From positions 91,183,285 to 91,247,284 of the forward strand of contig NC_079488.1 in assembly GCF_020520425.1 (NCBI RefSeq): a stretch of 64,000 nt of DNA, given 5' to 3'. Each line of letters opens with the position of its first letter. Position 1 is the stretch's first letter. The notes below the pieces were generated by a model that was not told where the DNA came from, made no database searches, and saw nothing but the letters and a program-made list of their open reading frames with translations. Shown here one piece after another: positions 24,564-35,700 of the stretch. The stretch comes from Spinacia oleracea. Its lineage: Eukaryota; Streptophyta; Magnoliopsida; Caryophyllales; Amaranthaceae. Made by a program: the position numbers and the translations under genes.

Positions 24564-26844
24564 TCATTGTTTTCTTCCCCTTCCTTTCTTTGACGGTTGA
24601 GCCTCCATCTGTTCTTTCCCTGTGACTTCTGTAATATCCACTGCAGAAGAGGGACATGGAACTTTATATCAGAAAAATGTGACAAAAAATCCCAGCAAAA
24701 AATAAATCTGGCATGTTAAAATTCAGCTTCCTTCTAAATAGAGCTATACTTTTCTCTATCCTTGTTTTTTATCTATGCATATCCAACCCTTGGATTCAGT
24801 ATGTACTATTATCCTTTTCTCTATCTACCCATATCCACCCCCACCTCCACCCCCACCATTAAAAGAAGTCCGTAGACAATGACAACAAAGAACTCGATTT
24901 GCAAGTAGCAACGTCTCCGGCTTATACATGAATAATCAAATCAAAACAGGCAGAGATGCATGCAATACCATTCCCTGTAGACATAAGGGCAGAAAAGACT
25001 GTTACCTTCAGGACCTCGAGCCATTAAAGCAAAGAATATATTGTTAAGCTTCTCCATCTTCTTTGCATCCTGTGCTTGGTCAGTCTTAAACTTGAGGCAC
25101 TAAAGACAGATCACATAAGTAAAGACAAGGCTCAGAACAGGGATCCATAAACTATAACCAGCCACGATAAATGAACAAACACTTGAAGAATCAGGTTTAC
25201 AATCACTAGTAAAAAACTACAGAGTAACATAAAGAAGCAAAAACCAAGACACTTTATGTTACTGAAAATACGAAGTAATTTAGTTCTCCCTAAATAATTG
25301 GTAATCAGTACTTAGGACATATTAGTTCTTCTTGAACTACTTTCTCCCTCTCCCACCCCCCTCCCTCCTTTTTCGTCCACTGTGGGTACTTCAAAATATT
25401 TCTAGTCTCGGTGGTGTGGCATCTACGTAAAAAAAACAAAAACTGAATTACCAAGACATCATGTGACACGTGTACATGGATACAACACTACAAGTGTAAC
25501 TTTTGACACGCTTCTTACCAAATTTGTTAACTATAGCAATTAAGCTCCAAGGGCCAAAATCAAACATATTACGACAGCCATCAAATTTTAGATCACTGTT
25601 TGTGAATGATGCCCCTAAACTAGCTGATGCAAAATCAAAAGTAATCCTGTATTTAAAAGTGAGGTAAGTAACAGCAGACAACCACATTTTCTATAAAACA
25701 TATAGTAAATCATCATAATTAAAGAACAATTACAACAACATCCGACTCTGTATGCTTTTGGAGAATATATTTGCATGCTCAAGCCATGCACTTCAAAGAA
25801 AGAAGTTCTACTTAATAGGTCAGACTCCCTACACAAAGAGTACTAAAAAATCAAACATAACCCAACAACTAGATTCGTTCTCAATATATCTTTCACTTCA
25901 ACATATCAGGTACCTTAAAAAAATGACACCTTCACAAGACTTGATAAAATCCATCAAATTGCTACAACAACATTACCCTCAAACATCCTAAACCTACTTA
26001 TATGCTTGATTTAAACACGTTAGACCTTCACAGTGATGTCCTTTTTTGGTATATAAATGATTGCAAGTCTAAAAAGGATTCAAACTATTCTTTTGCAACC
26101 GCTAAGCGGGAGTAGCATATTGCAGCAGAAAAATTACTTTTACCCTTACAAGAATCAAAACTATTGACTTTACCTAATGCCCACTATTTAGCACGAAATC
26201 TGGTTATGACCTTATATGTCATTATACAAATACAAAACAACTAACCGCTATACCATACTCCATAAGAATTGCTTAATTGCAAAAGCCTTTTACAGGAATC
26301 TACTATCTGCTGATCAAGTCCACTAATTATGTACTCATTTTCAATCAAGGTCCATACGAAATTTTCTTCCACCCACAACATTTTCTACAGATATAAATTC
26401 CATCATTTATACATTCAAATAGTTATCAGATAACCAAAATAATCCTTACTTCTCCATTTTCTTATAATAGAAATCACATAAAAACTTATATAATTCAAAT
26501 CCAACAATTCCAGCACTAAAAACCAACTAATTGGAATCTAACATAGAAAAACACAAAAATCCGGCATGAAGAAATCGACTAATACCTGTTTGTTATCGGT
26601 GACTTTGAGAACTAATTTGCCATCACAGTGTCTGTATTTCATCAAATAACGAGTCTGCATTGAGCAGTGAATCGTAAATTCATAATCAACAACTCAACTT
26701 GCGGAATTCCAACAATGAAAAGCAATGCGATTAAAGAGATTAATAGATTTAATGATGAAGTGCAGGACTTACAGATTCGGGATCGGCGCGGAATAATTGG
26801 ACGGATCTCTCCACGAATTCATCCCAGGAAGCAATGTAAACCAT
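24564..26844 (-). CDS. SRP9: Signal recognition particle 9 kDa protein
   Basis: Four exons (26844-26773, 26654-26586, 25099-25006, 24640-24564) give 103 residues in frame, the usual length of plant SRP9. The start MVYIASWDEFVERS with the FRADPESTRY motif, the YRHCDGKLVLKVTDN strand and the C(L)KFKTDQAQDAKKMEKLN helix are the conserved SRP9 landmarks. A short basic tail ends KKGRGRKQ. In the SRP Alu domain SRP9 pairs with SRP14, binds the 7SL RNA and slows translation elongation of secretory proteins in the cytosol. Introns are GT..AG. A truncated Stowaway MITE lies about 120 bp upstream of the ATG. Confidence 0.95.
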
Positions 26845-26964
26845 GGTAAAGTTAGAGAGAGAAAGAGGGAATTTTTGAGGGGTTTTATGATTTTCTCTGC
26901 AAGTCGTTTGCAGAGAAGACAGTAAACGCTTATGTTAGGCCTGGATTTTTGAGTTTTTGAAAGT

Positions 26965-27229
26965 ACGGAGTTTTTTTTTTTTTTTTTTACAACATTTGGA
27001 TCTTGGAAGTGTGCTGTTTAGTTAGTGGAAAATGGGAAATGGGTAAAGAGGTGGGGTTGGGGTAGAGCAAGAGTTGAATTTTTAATTATTTTTTGTATGG
27101 AATAGAGGGTATTTGGGTTGATAGGGGGAGTGAAAAATAATATAATATTGTTAGAATATTTCCAATTTTAGAAACAGGTCAAGTATTAAAAGACGGCCCA
27201 ACAGGTCAAGTAATAAGGGACGGAGGGAG
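26965..27229. mobile_element. Truncated Stowaway MITE upstream of SRP9
   Basis: Right end TAATAAGGGACGGAGGGAG followed by TA (27230-27231). The interior (GGGGTTGGGGTAGAGCAAGA, then TGAATTTTTAATTATTTTTT) resembles the Stowaway at 18389..19045. The left end is degraded to a T-run after CGGAG. It sits within the SRP9 promoter region. Confidence 0.6.
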
Positions 27230-27231
27230 TA

Positions 27232-29094
27232 AAAGGAAAGCAAAAGGTCATGTATATGCACAAGTTATATATATAAAAAAAACTAACTAATTTTTTTTAC
27301 CTTTTAACGTGTTTTATTAACTTTTCTATTATTGAAAGTTAATAGATAAACATTGTAAATGACTAATTTTATATCATATTAGTGATTTTGAAGAAAATTT
27401 TGTTATTAAAATAGAAAATTTTATCACTAAAAAATAGATAACTTTTAACTTTTTTTTTATATTTTATTTTATAAACAAACTAATTCATTGATAAAAAGTC
27501 ATACGACATCTACATAATGATTTAAATCTAACATATACATAACAATCGAATCAAATAAAAACTTCCTTTCACCATAACTACGATCGTAATATATCAAACA
27601 TACTGTATACCCTCTTTTATATCGTTGTGATTTACAGCCTTCATTGACGAGGGGGTCTATAGATCTGTTATAGCCGTGACAAATATGGTTTCTGTCTGAT
27701 TCGTCTGATTGTAGTCGAAAGATTGACATCCTCTTCGATCCCGCATAAATCTTTACCAAAGAAATAACTTGAACTAAACTAAACATACAAAACTTAACTA
27801 AAAACAAACCCCCATAGGGGTACTTACTACACCGAAACAATCAAACCCACCATAGGGGTATTTACCACACTGAAACTATGTAGTTTTATTGAGATCTAAC
27901 GCAAAAACACGACGGAAATGAAGGAGAAGGGGCGGAAATAACTAAATTTTCGAAGAAAATTGGCTATTTCCGACCTAGAAAACCCTAAATTTTGTAAACC
28001 ATAAAAAAGAGAGAATAAAGGGAGAGAGGGGAGAAGCCCTGTACGTAAGATGGTCATGTAGATAACTTTTACCTAGATAAGAGTAACTTTTTAATCACTT
28101 GTAAATAAAAAAATTGTGAAAGGAAAGACAAACAAAAATTCAAACAAAAGGCAACGCTCGTACCCGCGGCCCAAAGTTAAGGAACTTGTGATCAAATTGG
28201 ACACAAGTCACCCAATATAACATTTTTGGTTCTCCGTATCAACAAAGAGTTGTCAATTACCAATAAGGCACATCTGACTTGTATTGATACTACTTAGTAG
28301 TGTACTTGTTGATTAATACCATACTAATTTGTACCAATACCAAATATATGAGTATCAGTAGAGTCACATGCTTCCATTTTAGACACAAGCCACGTTTGAC
28401 ATAAATTTCCTCCTTCCGACCCCTTAATGTCTTGCTATTTGAGCATCGCCTTTTCTTCCTTTTTTTTAAAGAATTTTTCTAAAAATTCTGAACAATCTTT
28501 TTAAAAAAGCACATACAGTATTTTTGTGTTTAGGCAACTTATTAGAGTCATGGAGTAGGTAAGTCGGTTGTATTATGCAAGGAGTCAGGGGCAAAAAATA
28601 ATAAGGGATCAAGAATACAAAATGTAGGATAGTAATTTGATCGGATTAGGGTGACAAACAAAGTATCATTATGAAATACAAGTATTAGGTGAGTTAAGGG
28701 TGAAAATACTAAGCATAATCAAACATTTAAACACCGATTCGATTAGTGATTTCCTAAATTATTACCAATTTAGAAAACATATTTAATGTTGACTGATTTC
28801 TGCAAAGACTGTATGAAAAAAAAAATCATTGAACTTATAGTAATTGATTGATAAAGCTAAGTTATCTTCTAATCGTGCAACTAATACGGTTCTCTTAATC
28901 TCTAATGGACTAAAACTCTTGGTCCTTGTAAATTCGGTTTTGCTTCTTGTTAGGATAGAATTAGGAGACTTTTTAGAGTTATGTTTATCTTATGTTTCTT
29001 ATTAGTTTCCTATTACATGTCGATTAGGATTAGGAGAGTAGTTCTTATTAGTTTCCTATTACATGTCGATTAGGATTAGGAGAGTATATGGTAC
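27232..29094. other. Gene-free intergenic stretch before the sugar transporter
   Basis: AT-rich. 27290-27480 is a self-complementary A/T-rich block. Around 27780-27890 there is a tandem echo of CATAGGGGTA(C/T)TTAC(T/C)ACAC. The open frame on the minus strand at 27499-27840 has no family signature. 28996-29086 holds a perfect 45-bp tandem duplication, listed separately. Confidence 0.35.
28996..29086 (+). repeat. 45-bp perfect tandem duplication in the STP promoter
   Basis: Two identical 45-base copies (28996-29040 and 29042-29086, separated by one G) that begin TTCTTATTAGTTTCCTATTA and end GAGAGTA. They lie just upstream of the TATA box. Confidence 0.95.
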
Positions 29095-29102
29095 TATAAA
29101 TA
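29095..29102 (+). promoter_or_regulatory. TATA box of the STP gene
   Basis: TATAAATA, 76 bases before the ATG and right after the 45-bp tandem duplication. Distance to the start leaves room for a leader of about 45 nt. No other core element was assigned. Confidence 0.6.
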
Positions 29103-29177
29103 CGTTATATTTGTGTTCTAATTTATTCATAATATCCATATTTTCTCTATCGATCAAACCTAAAGATAAAATAAACA

Positions 29178-31735
29178 ATGGCGGGTGGAATAATTGTTGA
29201 TGGTGGAAAAGTTGGTAAAGACTATCCAGGAAAACTAACTGGCTACGTCTTTTTGAGTTGCCTTCTTGCGGCGGCAGGAGGTTTGATTTTCGGCTATGAC
29301 ATCGGGATTTCAGGTATATATTTGGTTTATTGAATTATTATATTATCAAGGTTTAATTTAATTTGTATGGCTTGAATTGAATGAATTGATGTTGCTAGTG
29401 TTATTCGCTTTTTTTTTTTTGAGGGATAGTGTTATTCACTTAATTAGTAAATCTCGTATATGGATGCTAGCTAATTAAAGCATTAATCGCACTTGTGTTT
29501 GTTATTAGATACGTACGTGAATTAACATATTATAATTGTCATTAGTACGTAAATCTCGTATATGGATTCTAATTAAGAGTATTAATAGCATGTGTGTTAT
29601 TAGATACGTCAATTAACATAATATAATTTTCATATATGTAGGTGGAGTTACATCAATGCCGATGTTTTTGGAGAAATTCTTCCCATCCGTTTACCGACAG
29701 CAGATGGCGGATTCTGGAACAAATCAATATTGTAAATTCAATAGCGTCAAATTAACCATGTTCACATCCTCTTTATACTTGGCAGCATTAGTAGCTTCTA
29801 TTGTGGCATCCACTGTCACCCGAAAGTGGGGCCGTAAGCGATCCATGTTTGCTGGAGGCCTCCTCTTCCTTGTTGGTGCCGTCGTTAATGCCGCTGCTCA
29901 AAACGTTGCCATGCTTATCATTGGTCGTATACTTCTTGGTTTTGGCATTGGCTTTGCTAATCAGGTACGTACTCCTTTAGATCGAAGTGTTAATGCATTA
30001 TGCATATATAACCAATATTTTTACTGTAATTGTAATATGTTTTACTTAGAGATTACTATTAGTGGTAGAACATAACTCTTGTTTTTAAGCACAATTATAT
30101 TGCGTTCTATCTTAAAGTAGACGTTTGCTTATTACGAAATTATTTATATCAAAGTGTTAGTGCATTATGCATGTATAACCTATATATATTTTTACTGTAC
30201 TGTACTGTAATTGTAATTGTAATACTTTGTATGTTTTACTTATATTGTATTCTATCTTAAAGTATGCGTAGCTTTTTACGAAACGATTTATATATATCAA
30301 AGTGTTAATGCATTATGGATATATTAACCAGCTTATTACGAAACGATTTATATATATCAAAGTCTAATACGTAGTACGTAGTTCCTAACCTATATATGAC
30401 ATTGATATTGATAGAGCTACCGTTTCTAATTTATACTTCTTATTGCTATATCACAAATAGAACCAATTAATATGTGTAATTGTAAGTTGAGATTTGTTTA
30501 TAAAAAATTAAACTAAGTAAATTATTGGTTGTTGTATAATATTTGCAGTCAGTGCCTGTGTTTCTATCAGAGATGGCACCTTACAAGCACCGTGGTGCGC
30601 TAAACATGATGTTCCAACTGACAATCACAATAGGAATCCTGATAGCCAATCTCCTTAACTACGTATTTGCCAAAGTTGACCACATTGGTTGGAGGTTGAG
30701 TCTCGGGGGAGCTATGGTTCCTGCTCTCATTATCCTTGTTGGTTCTTTAATCCTTCCCGAAACCCCCAACTCCCTCATTGAACAAGGCAAACCCGATGAA
30801 GCTAAGAAACAACTGTTAAAAATCCGAGGGGTTGACAATGTTGACGCCGAATTCCAAGACCTAGTTACAGCTAGCGACGCCTCCAAGAAAGTGGAAGACC
30901 CTTGGAAAAGCCTCTTAAAAGACAGACAATATCGACCTCCTCTCATCTTCGCCTTTGCAATTCCAATGTTTCAACAACTTACCGGGATCAATGTGATCAT
31001 GTTCTACGCACCTGTTTTGTTTAAAACAATTGGATTTGCAGATGACGCTTCCCTCATGTCAGCTGTTATTACCGGTGGCGTTAACGTTGTTGCTACTTTG
31101 GTCTCCATTTACGGTGTTGATAAGTGGGGAAGGCGCGCTCTCTTCCTTCAGGGTGGCATTCAAATGCTCATTCTCCAGGTAATCAAATCAATTTCTTCCA
31201 TCTTAATTTAATTAAATGTAACATTAATTGATTGATTAATTGACGACTTATCTTAATTGTTATGTTGCATATTTGTCAGATCTTGGTAGCAATATTCATC
31301 GGATGGCAATTTGGGGTGACAGGGGATGCAACAAATTTGCCAGAATGGTATGCAATTGTAGTTGTATTGTTTATATGCATCTACGTAGCAGGATTTGCAT
31401 GGTCATGGGGTCCACTAGGATGGCTCGTCCCTAGTGAAATCTTCCCTCTCGAAGTCCGATCAGCTGCACAAAGTATCAATGTATCGGTTAATATGATATT
31501 CACCTTTATTATAGCCCAAGCTTTCCTCCCAATGTTATGTGCCATGAAGTTTGGACTCTTCATCTTCTTCGCCTTCTTCGTGGTGGTTATGACGATATTC
31601 ATCTACTTCTTGTTGCCTGAGACCAAGAACGTGCCTATCGAAGAGATGAATCTTGTCTGGAAGAATCACAAGTTTTGGGGTCATTTCATTCCCGAGGATG
31701 TTGTTACTCCCGAGATGCCCGTACTTAAGGCTTAA
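29178..31735 (+). CDS. Hexose/H+ symporter, sugar transport protein (STP) family
   Basis: Four exons (29178-29313, 29642-29964, 30549-31178, 31280-31735), GT..AG introns, 514 residues, the usual STP length. Family signatures appear in order: [15 protein letters not shown] in TM1; RKWGRKRS after TM2/3; [14 protein letters not shown], with the second signature continuing as [28 protein letters not shown] in TM7; DKWGRR; the [15 protein letters not shown] segment; and [13 protein letters not shown] at the C terminus. The two Cys of the STP apoplastic lid (YCKFNS early, MLCAMKFG late) are present. STP proteins import monosaccharides from the apoplast across the plasma membrane using the proton gradient. 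The exact paralogue (STP number) cannot be set from sequence reading alone. Small odd change: FANQSVP where most family members have FGNQAVP or FGNQSVP. Promoter and introns carry local duplications. Confidence 0.95.
29443..29638 (+). repeat. ~95-bp imperfect tandem duplication in STP intron 1
   Basis: Copies at about 29443-29542 and 29543-29638 share TAAATCTCGTATATGGAT, TTATTAGATACGT and AATTAACATA in the same order, with substitutions and small indels. Confidence 0.75.
29985..30370 (+). repeat. Three imperfect direct repeats in STP intron 2
   Basis: The block AGTGTTAATGCATTATGCAT followed by TATAACC, a T-rich ACTGTAATTGTAAT stretch and TTCTATCTTAAAGTA recurs at about 29985 and 30152. A third, shorter unit starts about 30300. 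The words TTACGAAACGATTTATATAT recur at 30277 and 30335. A reverse-complement copy (GGTTATGCATAATGCATTAA, from 31960) lies 3' of the gene. Confidence 0.75.
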
Positions 31736-32724
31736 TTCCATGTGTTACTTTTATTAAGATTGTTAATTATATGACAGATTTTAGTAGATTATTTATGTTT
31801 AACTCATTCATTCATTAACCGTACGTATGGAGTTATACACATTTTATAATCCACTTATTTTGTCATGTGTGTTTAGAAATAATTATTTGTGCAATTTGCA
31901 AAAAGTTAAAATATACCAAGTACTTGGCATATATTTTTCCCATAATTATGAGACTAACTGGTTATGCATAATGCATTAACACTTTGATATATTTAATAAT
32001 GAATGCATTATGCATATAAGCGGAGATGAAAACAACGTATTAATAGTCTAATACTAGTAATTGAGGAAAACTGGAAAACACCAATCTATCTATATATTAT
32101 ACTAAAAGAGAGGAAATCAATGTGGTGATGACAAATGTCACTCATTGATTCGCCTCTCTTTTAAAGAGTAATTAATTACTAAAGAGTTGTTTCGCTTCTT
32201 TATCGGGATTGTTGTTTAGTTATACTCGGTATGTAATGTTTCTGCATATACGAAGTAGTTTATTAACGGTTTAGTGTATACTACTCACGAGTCACGACTC
32301 CGTAAAAGATAAAGAAAAGCGATGCACTAAGTTTGAGAAGAAAAACTAAACTACATTAAAGATTCTGAATAATGTTACAACTTACAACATAAGTAATTGC
32401 ATTTTCCCCCTTAACTCTTAATAATCCTACTTGTATTTCTCAATATACAACAATTACAAGCTTTGGGATTTTTAGGTTTTACCCCCAAGGGCCATCAAGA
32501 ACTCAACAAGAGATACAAAAATCCAAACCACATAGTAATTCTTTCTGTGTCTTAACAGCTTTCTCTTACGGACTTTCTTCCATTAGAACTGGTTTGGTGT
32601 AGCAAAGTACCCAAATGTATATAATCCAGTTATCATGTTTCTTTCCAGCACGAGCCGAGCAGCATATCTGCTATGCGCACTTTGTGTCCTCGAATCTTCA
32701 CCAGGATCATACACAAAACTATTT
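31736..32724. other. Convergent intergenic region between STP and the NOG1-like gene
   Basis: Presumed 3'-UTRs. Contains an inverted copy of the STP intron-2 repeat (31960-31995) and a Helitron-like 5' end (TCTATCTATATATTATACTA after an A, 32085). That end is followed by a strong inverted repeat, AAAGAGAGGAAATCAATG and its near-complement CATTGATTCGCCTCTCTTTT (32106-32162). No matching Helitron 3' end was found, so it is probably truncated. Confidence 0.45.
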
Positions 32725-35700
32725 TCATGTAGGAGTTGCATCACATTTTGGATCTATTATCTGCCTTCTGATCTTCTCTGATTGGGAGATTAGCATATTA
32801 TGAACCTTTTCCTTCAGCTGCAATAAATAAGTAAAAGAGACGCCATTGAGAATCCATCAATAAAATGTAACAAGATTTGTAGAAAAAATATAGGCCAGGA
32901 AATGACAGGAGCATAAAGAATGATAAAATCAGCAAAATCTCTTCTAACAATTGATATATAAGTACCATTTTGTTTGTGTATACAAATCCTATTAAGTACA
33001 AGACAGATTCAGTACATACCTCATCCAGACCATGTCCATTCATCACGGATACACGCATGGCTCCTTCAGGCCCAAAAATCCGATATCTTGCCAAATCCGC
33101 ATCATCAGTGGTCAAGTCTTCAGTTATGAAGGCGGAAGGGGACTCGTGCAAAATATCACATTTGGAAACAACATCGATCCAAAGGTGCTTGCTAAACCTT
33201 CCCCGGATTTCTGTGTACGTTGTGAACTGCGTAATCATCATAACCAATCAAATATTTGGGAATGCAACAACTACAATCACCATGCACGTCTTACTATCTT
33301 CTAGTTCACTAGATAGGAGTGAGGCCGTGTAACAAATGGGCCTTCCTAGAACCATGCCTATGGAAGTACACAAGATTGTTGTTTATCGAAAGTTTGAAAG
33401 AGAGCTGATAACTGGGAAATCAAGAAATTTTAAAAATATAGCATAAGAAAATTTTGCCTTTCTAAAAGTTCAAACAGAGAAAAGGGCTTATACATCTATG
33501 ATCAGATGAACAAATGAAGTGGACATATTTTTGCGGATTCTAACACCATATCTTCAAACAAAAATCAATTCTTAACAAAAATTATATACCTGGTCAGAAA
33601 CTGAAGTTCCACATTCTCCTGTTAAGTCATGAACATAAATTACTGCTGTTGGCAAATGTGTGAGGACTGCAAGAGTCAGCTTCTCCAAATTGTTCCTCTC
33701 CTCTTCAGATTAAGCAAATCAAAACACACATGATACTTTTAGATACAATAAATGAGCAGTGAAGTAAGAATCAAAGCTAAGAATGCAACAAATAGATTAA
33801 GCAATGCAACAAAGTTATTTATTATTTTTTCAACAATAATTTAGAAAAAATAAAGTCTTTTTGAACATAATAAACTTAAATTTTGAGATGTGACATTGGG
33901 AAATTTGTGTACGGATATGAAAAATCAACGCACAAATGTTAGAAAAAGTCTCTTGACCCGAATGACCCGTCTAACTGTCTTGACCTATACCGTAACCGAA
34001 AAGCTCCTTACACAATTATGATCCAACCTAAATGGATCAACAATTACTTAAGTCGAATCGACTCGATTTCCACCAATACTATTGAGTACTCCCTCCCTCC
34101 GTCCGTCCAGATTAGTTTTTACACTTTCCATTTTCACCCGTACCAATTAGTTTTTACACTTCTATTTTGGGGAAGACCCTAAATTATAATTTAGTACTTC
34201 CCTTTATACACTACCAAAAAGTTAGGATATCACACTTTTTCACATTCAATTAAAATATCATCCAGTATATTATCACATTTACTTTTCAATAAATAATACG
34301 CCACTATCACTTTTCACATTACTTTGCCAACAAAATAATATATGATAATCACACAACATTTTATTTCCTAAAACTATGTGCTATGATAAGTGTCAAAACT
34401 AACTTGGGACGGATGGAGTAGTATGTTTGGACTGACAAAACTGATACATGTTAATGAGCCATACGAGTCATATTTGATGGCAATTGGCAAAAACCTTCCT
34501 ATTTGCAGAGTTCTTGACCCTTGCCTATCTTCATTCATATGGCTCTTGACCCTAGCCTATTTTCATTCACATGACTCTAGACCCTTTCTATATGCAAAGA
34601 TAAAGTTCTGATAAGCCACATGGCTTCCATTAGTACCATAAATATCCTGCCCATTTCATCCACAACTCCAACCCGAAGCAACATAAATTAGAATGTAACG
34701 AAGAAAGCAGAAAACATCTTCACTTACCATCTAATCGCGTGAGTACCCCGGGTGTGTCTGTTACCTATCAAAAAAATTTATATCAAATTGCGCAATAAAA
34801 GTAGCATTGATAATTTAATATACTTCGTATTACAAATACATAAACACTTTCATGCAGACCTGAAAACGCTGATAGTTCACAACAATATGACCCATCAAAA
34901 TTCCCCTGGTTGTAAATGGATAGTTGCAAATCTGGAGAAAATGTTGAAGGAATAGTCATTTTCAATAGAAATGTAATCACAAAGCTTCATATCCTCAACA
35001 GCTATAGAATTCCATACAATCTAAAAATCTATGCATAAAATACAAAAAAAGTGAGTAAAGAGGATATGGTAGGTATCAATTTGAGCAGTAGGAAACACCA
35101 CTTCACTGACTAAAAAGATAATGTAATCTTGGTTCGTCCATCTTTCATCTGATGTGGAGTTAAACAGTAGCTATTCATGCTTCATATGCCACTTTATGTT
35201 TTCATTCAAGGACTTCATGCCTAACATAAGCCATACGGGAGCCACTGTTACAGGATTCAAATTTACACCAAATTCACTCTTCTGTTTACGTTTTCTCTTC
35301 TCCTTCACTCCCTTTCACCAATTGAATTTACACATCATGAGATGAAAGGCCAAAATTCCAAGCTGTTATAGCCCTAGTTTGTCCAAAATACTAATTGCAG
35401 TGGTGCCAAATAGTTCAAAACCATGACTATACTAATCTTAATAACTAATTTAGTCCTAAAACATGATTTTCTACTAGTCTCAACTCTCAACTGGAGCAAA
35501 CTATCTTAACGGAGCTCTATCCACGATAAAATGCGCATCTAAACTCATATCATTTATAGCCATACAATATCATCTGTAGCCATACAATATCCTTTTCTCC
35601 ATAGCATGGTAAAATTTCCTCAGCAGGGTATGAATGTATGATTCCCTAAGCCAAATCAGTCAACGGATCATTTAAATTTATCCAAAATCATGGCAGCATG

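Noticed and set aside
27499-27840. 113-codon open frame on the minus strand
   Set aside because: No domain or family signature, AT-rich intergenic context, and tandem repeats in the same stretch; probably repeat-derived.
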